Positions 8,945 to 16,785 of a DNA stretch of 64,000 nt are shown here, one piece after another. A program made the position numbers and the translations under genes. Location of the stretch: assembly GCA_026636295.1 (NCBI GenBank), contig CP089450.1, forward strand, positions 1,054,001-1,118,000, given 5' to 3'. Source of the stretch: Medakamo hakoo. Taxonomy: Eukaryota > Chlorophyta > Trebouxiophyceae > Coccomyxaceae. The notes below the pieces were generated by a model. The model saw nothing but the letters and a program-made list of their open reading frames with translations. It did no database searches and was not told where the DNA came from. Numbering within the stretch: position 1 is the first letter of the stretch; every line of letters starts with the position of its first letter.

Positions 8945-10333
8945 TCACGCCGCGCCCACTTTGCCGCCACCCACCCCGCCCCGCGCCGCCGCCGCCTGCG
9001 CCCGCTTGAGCCAGCCGTAGGCGAACGCGCCTGCGACGGCGACGAGGTAGCCCGCCATGCCCGCGGACGAGACCGGGTTGCGGAACAGCGCCACGGACGC
9101 GGCGGTCGCGACGATGCCCTTGGCATTGCCCAGGACGTGCAGGGTCAGCGGCGACGTCCGCTTCGTCACCAGGAAATTCGTCAGGTTGACGGCGTACGAC
9201 AGGCAGGCGTTGGCGGCGAGGAAGGCTGCAAACGCCGGGTCGGCCGCGCACGCGCGCGCGGTCGCGCTGATCGCGCCCGGCTCCAGGACCAGCGTCGCCG
9301 GCAGAAGCATGGCGACGGCGAGCGGCGCCATGCGGCGCAGCAGGGCCTGGGAGTCGATGCGGTCGGCTGGGTCGGCCAGCAGGACGCCTTGGAGGACGGC
9401 CTTGAACGCGCGCGCGGCCGTGGCCGCGACGGCCGCGGCAAAGCCCGCCGCGTGGAAGGACGGCTCGAACCCGGTCGCGATGACGACGCCCACGACGACG
9501 GGCACGAGCGTCGCGTACACGGCGGGCGCTTCCCGGGCGCCCAGCATGGCGGCCGCGAAGCCCGCGGTGAAGGCGGGCGTCGTCGACCCGATGGCCTGGG
9601 CGAACGAGACGGGGATGAAGCGCAGCGAGACGTTGCCCAGGACGACGGCGCCGCAAAAGGCCGCGGCCAGGACGGCGACTTTGGACCGCGGCGGGCCGGG
9701 CGCGGCCGCCGACGCGCTGCCGGCCGTCGGCTCCAGGCCCGCGCGCCGGCCCGCCTCGCCGAGCGCGGCGCACGCCACCATGTGCGCGAGCGTGAGCAGG
9801 ACCGGGCGGCGGAAGCCGTACGAAGACAGCAGGGCCTTGTTCATCAGCAGAATGCCGGTGTTGGAGGCGTACCAGGCGGCGATGACGGCGGCGGTCATGA
9901 TGGAGGCGCGCGCGCTGGCGGCGGCGGCGGCGGTGGAGGAGGCGGCCACGGTGGTTGCAGCGGGCGCGCTGAGGAGCGCGCCGCCTTCGGTGCTGGAGTC
10001 GGCCGTCAGCGACACGCCGCCGCTGCCGCCCTTGCCCAACCCAACAGCCGAGAGGGCGTCGCCCACCAGGGCCAGCGCTTGCCCCGCCAGCGTGTGACGC
10101 GGCAGGCGTTCCTTGGCGGGAGAGGTCTTGACGGTGAAGGGGGCGGGAGGCGCGCCGCCGCCGCCGGGGTAGGACGCCGGAATCTTGTCCGACGCCGCTG
10201 CAGCAGCAGCAGCAGCCGCGGCGCCGGCTTCCATGTCGTCGCCTTCCCCACCACGCCGCCACTCGGACGGCGGCTTCAAAAACGCGGCGCCGTCCAGCGC
10301 GCCGCCGGAGAAGCGGGAGAGCAGGGTGGCCAT
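8945..10333 (-). CDS. Triose-phosphate-translocator-family (TPT/DMT) nucleotide-sugar or phosphate antiporter
   Basis: Single exon, 462 aa. The last ~310 residues form the TPT/DMT fold with about ten hydrophobic segments. Recognisable pieces are AWYASNTGILLMNKALLSSY, VVLGNVSLRFIPVSFAQAIG (the NVSL..VSF..AI signature of plastid and Golgi TPT-family members), FKAVLQGVLLA and LGNAKGIVATAASVALFRNP. The LGNxK..V block near the end is typical of KT/KVAG-group transporters of the endomembrane system. The ~150-residue N-terminal extension is Ala/Pro/Gly rich and lacks clear similarity, and could be a targeting or regulatory tail. The substrate cannot be read from sequence. Its ATG lies only 8 bp downstream of the stop codon of RPP14 on the same strand. 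Confidence 0.85.
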   Translation of the reverse strand: MATLLSRFSGGALDGAAFLKPPSEWRRGGEGDDMEAGAAAAAAAAAASDKIPASYPGGGGAPPAPFTVKTSPAKERLPRHTLAGQALALVGDALSAVGLGKGGSGGVSLTADSSTEGGALLSAPAATTVAASSTAAAAASARASIMTAAVIAAWYASNTGILLMNKALLSSYGFRRPVLLTLAHMVACAALGEAGRRAGLEPTAGSASAAAPGPPRSKVAVLAAAFCGAVVLGNVSLRFIPVSFAQAIGSTTPAFTAGFAAAMLGAREAPAVYATLVPVVVGVVIATGFEPSFHAAGFAAAVAATAARAFKAVLQGVLLADPADRIDSQALLRRMAPLAVAMLLPATLVLEPGAISATARACAADPAFAAFLAANACLSYAVNLTNFLVTKRTSPLTLHVLGNAKGIVATAASVALFRNPVSSAGMAGYLVAVAGAFAYGWLKRAQAAAARGGVGGGKVGAA

Positions 10334-10341
10334 GCTGGGCT

Positions 10342-11261
10342 TCAGTCGTCCGACAGGAGAGCTCCCGCGTCGAGGGCGCCCGGGTCGGCCGCGATGCCTA
10401 GTAAGAAGGGTGAGGACGCGAGGACGCGAGCCGTGGCGGGGACGGGGGCGTCGCAACCGGCTAAAGTCTTCACAGACGTGAGGGCGGCGCGGGCGGCGGA
10501 CTCGTGACTGGATGAGGGAATGGAGGGGGCCAGGGGTGAGGCGCGGGGGGAGAGAGGACGAGCAAAACTGTCGCCGGCGCGGCGGGCACGGTCGGTGGCC
10601 GCTCCACCGCCTGCACACCCCACAGATCTCGTGGCAAGGATCCTGGCGTGGGCTGAGCGGTGGGCGCGAGGGCGCGGTGTCCGGCACGAGGCCGCTGCAC
10701 GGCGCAAAGTGCGTATCGAGCGCGCACAAAAAGCCCATGCCTTTTTTTTTCCGCTCGGGGTGTGCTCCTTTGCGTTTTTGTCCGCCACCTCACCCACCTA
10801 GCAGCCACGCGGTACACCGCAATGCTGGACGCTGGGTCAACGCCGATCAGGGACCAGGAGGTAGGCGGGATGGCGTCGCCGGTTAGGGAGCGGAGGGCGG
10901 CGGCGAGGGTGGTCGCTGCGGCCGCGTGAGACAGAGACGCGCCGGTGAGCGTGCTGTTTTTTGAGGGAGTGCAGTGTGTTGCAGATGCGTGAGCGCGCCG
11001 AATACGCCATGTGTGGGGACTGGTGGACCCAGTCCCGGGGTGTGGGCGGCGGCCGAGGCGTGCGGACGCCGGTACGCGCGCGGTTTTCTTGGCTGTTGCC
11101 TCGACGTAATTTAAACCCAGGGGAGCGAGACACACGTCCGTCGTCGCGCGCCCCGCCCTCCTCACACCCGCACCGCCCGGTGGAACGCACAAGTGGACGC
11201 GCAGGTAGATGTCCGAGAGCGAGGCAGTCGACGTCCGCTGGCTGGCGTCTGGTTGCTGCAT
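10342..11261 (-). CDS. RPP14: RNase P/MRP protein subunit RPP14
   Basis: Three exons, complement(10342..10507, 10798..10953, 11191..11261), 130 aa. The splice phases (2, 2) are consistent. The protein aligns end to end with the small RPP14 family of RNase P/MRP subunits, as recalled from the human protein: DIYLRVHFTLTGASLSHAAA parallels YHYMKVCLEFQ..; ASSIAVYRVAASH parallels the ILRICS strand; and the C-terminal RVLASSPFLLGIAAD parallels RVIQVSPFLLALSG. RNase P and MRP process pre-tRNA and pre-rRNA in the nucleus and nucleolus. Plants commonly use protein-only RNase P, so an RPP14 here more likely serves RNase MRP; this is inference. It is flanked by RFC3 (136 bp upstream) and the transporter (8 bp downstream), all on the same strand. 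Most of the region reads as noise in single frames, so the gene is only visible once spliced. Confidence 0.72.
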
Positions 11262-11316
11262 CTCCCGGGAGGAGAGGAGAGACAGAAGGAGAAGTGAAGA
11301 CAAGGCCGTGTGCCAT

Positions 11317-11362
11317 TCCATCCATCCATCCATCCATCCATCCACACACACACACACACACA
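11317..11362. repeat. (CCAT)n followed by (CA)n microsatellite
   Basis: About six TCCA units run directly into about nine CA units in the 136-bp gap between the RFC3 stop and the RPP14 start, so they lie in the RFC3 3' flank and RPP14 promoter. A similar CCAT run occurs in the FAD synthase intron. Confidence 0.85.
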
Positions 11363-11397
11363 CTCGCGCTCCCCTCTCCCTCTCCACGCCAGCGCCT

Positions 11398-12906
11398 TCA
11401 CCCCTCCGTCCCTTTCACATCCGCCATGACTCGCGCCAGGTACGCCTCGATGTGGAAGACCGGCTTGGTCCCCGCGGCCAGGCGGGCATCAAACTTGGCG
11501 GCAGCCGCCGCCGCACTCGACGCCAGCCTCTCGCCGCGCGCGCCGCCGCCGCCCGGCAGTCTGGCCAGCCGGCGCCCGACTTCCGAGGCCAGCGCGCGCA
11601 TGACCACCTCGGGCGGGATGCAGTTGACCAGCAGCTCGTACACCTGGCCCCGGGCCGTGTACAGGGCGCGCGGCGACGGGTCGGCCAGGGCGGACGCGGC
11701 GATCTCGCTGACGTACGCTTCCCAGTCGGGGCGTTCGACGGGCTGGGCGGGCGTGAACGGGTAGGACGCGGCGCGGCAGGCTTCCAGGCACAGCAGGGCG
11801 CGGCGGGCGGACCGCCCCGACGCGGCGGCGACGCGGTCGGCCAGTTCGGGCGGCAAGGTCAGGCCCTCCTTTTTCGCGACGCCGTTCAACAGCCCGACCA
11901 AATCCTCGTGCGTCGGCGCGGGGACGCGCACGCACAGGCAGCGCGACCGCAGCGGCTCGATGACGCGGGACAGGGACGCGGCCGTCATTACCAGCCGGCA
12001 CCCGGCCGCGTACCGCTCCATCGTCCGGCGCAGGGCGGCCTGCGCGTCGCGGCTCAGGCGGTCGACCTCGTGCAGGACCAGCACTTTGAAGGTCGGGCGG
12101 GCGGGGGTCGACGTGGACGCGCCGGCCGCGCCCGGCGCGTGGCCGGGGACCAGGTCGACGGGCCGGGACTTCGCCATTTCTTTGATGATTTCTTGGACGA
12201 CGTAGCTGGTGCGTGGAGCATCATCGGCGGGGAGAGGGAGGGGGAGGTTGAGGTTTTGATGGCGGCGCGAGTGCGTTAGGATGGCGCGAGGTGCGCTAGG
12301 CGGGCAAGATTGGGGGGTCGACGCACGCCTCCTCTCCCACCCCCTCCACCCCCTCCCAACTCACCGATCATTGTTTCCAGCATCCGCCGGCGTCAGTTCG
12401 ACGTGGTAGTTGGACGACAGCGTCGTCAGCTCGACGTCCACCGTCCGCGACGGCGTCGTCACCTTCCATGGCGTGGTTTCAACTTTGACGCGCTCCACGC
12501 CCGGGCCGTACAGCTCGCGCAGCGTGGCTTTCATAAGCGTGGTCTTCCCCGCGCCGGGCGGGCCGTAAAAGAGCGTGTGCGGCATGTCGCCGGCCGCGAC
12601 CTGGAGTTTGATTTTTGTTTTCTCTCGTCAAAACGAATGCCGATGCGAGCGCGGGGTGTGGTTTGCGGCTTTCGTTTCCGTCTCCCAACCCCCACGAAGA
12701 ACTCACCAGCTTTTGCAGGCTGGTCCCCAGGTCGGTATGCAGGACCAGGCGGTCCAGGCGGGTGGGGCGGTACTGTGCGTTTGGGCAGGGAGGGGGTGGG
12801 CGGGAGGGGAGAGTGGAGCAAGACGAACGAAAGGGAACGCGCTGCAGTCTTTGGCCTTTTGATGCCGCACGCGCCCGGTGAGGCTCACCTTGTCCACCCA
12901 CAGCAT
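11398..12906 (-). CDS. RFC3: Replication factor C small subunit, RFC3 type (clamp loader)
   Basis: Four exons, complement(11398..12205, 12365..12600, 12707..12772, 12889..12906), 375 aa. The first exon is only 18 nt and encodes MLWVDK, which continues as YRPTRLDRLVLH in exon 2, the invariant LWVDKYRP opening of this subunit (human RFC3, yeast Rfc5). A Walker A motif GPPGAGKTTL follows (about 40-49), then SNYHVELTPADAGNNDR, an HEVDRLSRDAQAALRRTMER sensor block and the SRC motif IEPLRSRCLCVRVPAP. The C-terminal collar domain includes KKEGLTLPPELA and NCIPPEVVMRAL. RFC loads the PCNA clamp onto primed DNA. As in other RFC3-type subunits, the Walker B acidic residues are altered (HEVD), and the subunit supplies an arginine finger rather than being a strong ATPase. 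It is divergent from FAD synthase, 186 bp apart. Confidence 0.95.
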
Positions 12907-13035
12907 TTTGACGGCGGGTGTGCCGTGGCGAGTGAAGGGAGGAAGGCTGCGCTCTTTTTCGTGTTGTGTGTTGTGTGTGTGGGCCGCGCCTTGTTGTGTT
13001 TTCTTCGTTCGCTCTCTCCCTTTCGGTCGTCTGCA

Positions 13036-13045
13036 GCGACGTCGC
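13036..13045. promoter_or_regulatory. 10-bp palindrome GCGACGTCGC (ACGT core) between RFC3 and FAD synthase
   Basis: A perfect palindrome with an ACGT core, the shape bound by plant-type bZIP factors. It lies 47 nt upstream of the FAD synthase ATG in a divergent promoter. A 10-mer of this kind is not rare in GC-rich DNA, so this is only a candidate. Confidence 0.2.
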
Positions 13046-13092
13046 CATACACCTCTCAACCGCGTCGGCGGAAGCGAAGTCTTCGGCCCGCC

Positions 13093-14869
13093 ATGGCCAC
13101 CCCACTCGCCACCGCCATCGCCGCCCTGCCCGACCCCATCCTCCGCGACAAGGCACAGCGAGCGGTGGCCCTGGTGGCGCGCACGCTGGACGTGTTTGGG
13201 TAAGATGCCGGCGTTTTTTCTCTCCGCGCGCGCGCGCTGCGTGACGGCTGTTCGTCGAAACCGTCCCAACCTCTCCATCCATCCATCCATCCATCCATCC
13301 ATCCATCCCATCCCATCCATCCACAGCCCGTCCGCCCTTGCCTTCTCCTTCAACGGCGGCAAAGACTCCACCGTCATCTTACACCTGCTGCGCGCCGCGC
13401 TGGAGGAGCGCAGCGAGGATGGAGCACCCTCATCCATCCGCACATTCATTTTCGACCGCCCGGACGACTTCCCGGCCGTCCGCGAGTTTGTCGACGACAT
13501 GGATGGAGCGTACGGCTTGCACGTCGAACACCTCACAACTTCACCATCTGACGGTGAAGGCTGGAAAGGCATGGCGAGTGCGCTGGGGCGGTACCTCTCG
13601 TCCACGGGCGTCAAGGCCGTGCTCCTCGGCACGCGGCGCGGCGACCCCAACGCGGGCGGCCAAGCAGAGTTTTGCCCATCCTCCACCGGCTGGCCGGCCT
13701 TCATGCGCGTCAACCCCATTTTGGATTGGACGTACGCGGACGTCTGGGGTTTCATCGATGGGCTGGGCGTGCCGTACTGCTCCCTGTACGACGCCGGCTA
13801 CACGTCCCTCGGCTCGACGACCTCCACCGTGCCCAACGCCGCGCTCGCCCGCCCGGGCGGCGGCTTCGCGCCCGCCCGCACCTTGGCCGACGGCCGCCAG
13901 GAACGGGCGGGGCGGGGCGGGGCGGCTCCCCCTCCCGCCCGCCCGGCGCCGGCGCCAGTCGCGCCGACGCCCACCAAGAAAGCGGCCGTGCTCCTCGTCG
14001 GCGACGAGCTGCTCGCCGCCCGGGTCGAGGAATCCAACGCCCGCTTCCTCTGCGGTCGCTTGCACGGCGCGGGCTGGCGTGTCGCGCGCGTCGCCATCCT
14101 CCCGGACGACGAAGCCGCCGTGGCTGATGAAGTTAGTGCGGCCGCGGCCGCCTGTACCGCCGTCGTCGTCGCGGGCGGGATCGGCCCCACAGCCGACGAC
14201 GTCACCATGGCGGCGGTGGGCCGCGCCTTCGGGCTGCCCATGGCCCGGGACCCGGATTTGGAAGCGCGGTTGAGAGGGTGGTTCGGTCCGGACAAGTGCA
14301 CGTCAGCGCACTTGAAGATGGCCGACGCGCCAATGGGCGTGGTCGCGATTGACGTCGTTCACGGTGGGCGTGAGGACGGCGGCGGCGGCTCGACGGCCGC
14401 CTCCGCCGCGGCCGGGTCCACAGACGCCAACGCGGCCGCCGCCGCGGCGTCGCCACCCAAACCCTCTCCCTTCCCACTCTTGGCCGTCCGCAACGTGTTC
14501 ATCCTACCGGGCGTGCCTGCGTTGCTGCGCCGCAAGTGGCCGGCCTTGGAAGCCGCCCTGGCCGCCCAGCACGGCGCGTGCGCGCCGTTTCACGCCGCGG
14601 CTTTGCGGCTGTCGCTTTCAGATGAGACGGCGGTCGGGCCAGCCCTGGAGGCGGCTGCAGCCGCGGCGGGCGGCGCCGCGACCGTGGGCTCCTACCCGCT
14701 CCACCCGCCGGCGAAAGCCGACGGCGCGAGCGTCGTGGTGGTGGTCGAGGGCAAGGACGCGGGCGTGGTGGGGGCGGCGGTGGAGGCTGCCCGCGCGGCT
14801 TTAGAAAGCGAGCCGTCCACCGCAGGGTGTGTGCTGGCTCAGGTGGACGGCGGCGCCGTGGAATTGTGA
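13093..14869 (+). CDS. FAD synthase: PAPS-reductase-like adenylyltransferase fused to MoCF-like domain
   Basis: Two exons, 13093..13199 and 13327..14869, 549 aa. The N-terminal half is the PAPS-reductase-type FMN adenylyltransferase: P-loop-like FSFNGGKDSTVILHLLRAAL (about 38-58), GTRRGDP, FMRVNPILDWTYADVW, and the YCSLYDAGYTSLGSTTSTVPN block, all standard for eukaryotic FAD1. It would make FAD from FMN and ATP. The C-terminal half (from about residue 248) is a molybdopterin-binding-like (MoCF/CinA) domain with AVLLVGDELL, VVVAGGIGPTADDVTMAAVG and NVFILPGVP. The order (adenylyltransferase first) matches plant homologues and is the reverse of human FLAD1, where the MoCF-like domain comes first and hydrolyses FAD. 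The intron is phase 2 and contains a CCAT microsatellite just before the acceptor. The C-terminus is partly repeated downstream in an 81-bp tandem duplication. Confidence 0.9.
13274..13324. repeat. (CCAT)n microsatellite abutting the 3' splice site of the FAD synthase intron
   Basis: About nine CCAT units plus imperfect copies replace the usual polypyrimidine tract directly before the CACAG acceptor. Length changes here could affect splicing. Confidence 0.85.
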
Positions 14870-14998
14870 AAGAAAACAAATAGAAAAAAACTACAGCTCT
14901 TCCCTGACGGGTGTTTTGCTCAGGTGGACGGCGGCGCCGTGGCATTGTGAAAACACAAGTAGCAAAAAAAAACTACAGCTCTTCTATGACGGGTGTTT
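14837..14998. repeat. 81-bp tandem duplication spanning the 3' ends of FAD synthase and ZNHIT2
   Basis: Unit 14837-14917 is followed directly by 14918-14998 with only a few differences. Each copy holds the last codons of FAD synthase (AQVDGGAV-x-L, stop) on the plus strand and the last codons of ZNHIT2 (TPV-x-EEL, stop) on the minus strand. FAD synthase terminates in the left copy and ZNHIT2 in the right copy, because each meets that stop first. Confidence 0.92.
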
Positions 14999-16684
14999 TT
15001 TTCGTGGGTGGTGGCGGCACGGCCGCCACCTCTACTCTTCCCTCCGCACACACCGCGACCGCGTCCGCCGCCAAGGACTCCCACACGCCCACCGGCGCTT
15101 CATTCGCCCATGACAGCAGGAAACGCAGGCGGGCGAGGACGGGCGTGAGGCGGGAGGAGGCGGGCGGCAGGCGGGCGGAGGGTGGTTGAGGCGGTGGCGG
15201 AGCGGGCGCCGCCTCGCTCCTGCCAGCCGCGGCGCGCGCGGCTCGGACCTCCGCCAGGTGGCCACCAATCACGGCAGCGGGTCCCGTGATGGGAGGCGTG
15301 CCGTCGTCGCCTGCACCCTCCGCTTCCGCGGCCGCTCCGAACAGGCGGCCCAGGTCGGCGAGCGCTAGAATCGGACCCACAACCCGGCCACGCCCGCCAT
15401 CGTAACACCGCGCCAGGGCAGCCACGTCGCCCGCAAGCGCTAGAGCAGCCATTCTCCGGGCCGCGGGCGTGGGTGACGACCCAGCTAGGGCAGGCGAGGA
15501 CGCGGCGGCCGCCACGCACGCCGCGAGCGCCGGGCGCGGCAGGGGGGGAGCACCGCCACCAGTCCGGCCGAGTTCCGGCGCCGCCGCCAGGGCGACTGCT
15601 GCCGCGCCGGCTGCATCCGCAGCCCAGTCGCCGTTGTAGGCTCGCATGGCTGCGGCGTACGCAAACAGGGCCGCCGCCGCCGCGCCGGCGACTTCAGGCG
15701 CCGGGCGGCCGGCCGCGCGGCCGGGCAGGAGGTCGCTCAAACGCGGCAAGGCCACGGACGGCGGACGCGGTGGGCAGCTGGCCAGGGCGGCGGCGAGCGT
15801 GGAGGCGTGGTCGTCGTCGCCTGAGTCGTCTTCGCCCAAAGCCTGGACAGCCGCCGTGCCGTCCGCGCCCAGGGACGGCAGGGGGTGGCCGCGGCTCTCG
15901 CCCCACCAGGGCGCCCAGGCCGGGACGGCCAGCCCACCGCTCGCGACCGCACGCGCAAACGCGGCCCGCTCGCCGGGCGTCATGGCGGCCTCGATAGTCG
16001 CTCCAGTCAGGACCGCGCCGCCATCGCCTGCCAAGCGGGCCAGGCGGGCGAGCGTGGCGGAGGAGAGGGTTGCCCCGCCACCCAGGTCGAGTGCGGGAGA
16101 GGTCTCATCGTTTTCGCCGTCGGTCTCGTCGCTTTCCAGTCCCAATCCGCCAATCAGCTCCTGCCCTACACCAACGTGTCCGTCTTCTGCCAGCGCCGCG
16201 GCATGCCGGCGCAGGATGGACGCGACGGCCGCCCGGTCGGCCGGCGGTGCGCGCGTGCGTGCCAGGTCGGCCGACGCTTCATCCCGTGCAAAGGCTTCAC
16301 CGCACGCTCCACCGCCGTGAGACCGGTAGCAGGTCAAGCCGCAGTACCGGATGCCGCATTTGGGGCAGGCGTAGGCGGAGGGGGCGGACGTGCAACTGTT
16401 TGGGGTTTAGGGCCGGGGTGGCTGGCTAGGTTGAGGGATGGGATGGAGGGAGCGAGCAGAGGGGGGGAATGCGTCGCGTGTTTGAGCCGCACACACGCCG
16501 TTCTTTCCTCCCTTCACCCGTCCGCTGCGTTCTTCAGCGCTTTGTGCACTCGGACGCGCAAGAACGCAGGAGGCAGCGCAACTCCCCTCGTCGCCGTTTT
16601 TTTTTTACACGCATGCGCCAAACACAAAAACAGGAAAACGCACACTCTACACACGTCGCCGCCGCCGGCCGGCGCGGCCTCCAT
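14973..16684 (-). CDS. ZNHIT2: Zinc-finger HIT protein, ZNHIT2-like
   Basis: Two exons, complement(14973..16395, 16644..16684), 487 aa. The first exon (41 nt) encodes MEAAPAGGGDVCR and splices in phase 2 into a complete HIT zinc finger: C-R-V-C, then YACPKCGIRYCGLTCYRSHG, then a later Cys. The spacing and the following CGEAFARDE parallel the C..NFYRD block of human ZNHIT2. In animals and yeast ZNHIT2-type proteins work with the R2TP/URI assembly machinery on the U5 snRNP (PRPF8). The same role here is inferred from family. The rest is Ala-rich and helical with an acidic patch (ESDETDGENDE) and no second domain I recognise. It is convergent with FAD synthase; both stops fall in an 81-bp tandem repeat. 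Confidence 0.82.
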
Positions 16685-16785
16685 GGCCTGCTGAGCGTGC
16701 GCGTGCGCCTGCTACACACACAAGCAGGGAAAAAGCGGGACTCGAGTTCGATGAATGGTGTGAAACAAAACGAAGAAAAAAAAAA

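Noticed and set aside
13036-13045. GCGACGTCGC as a proven bZIP site
   Set aside because: Ten-base GC-rich palindromes with ACGT are expected by chance at this composition; kept only as a low-confidence site.
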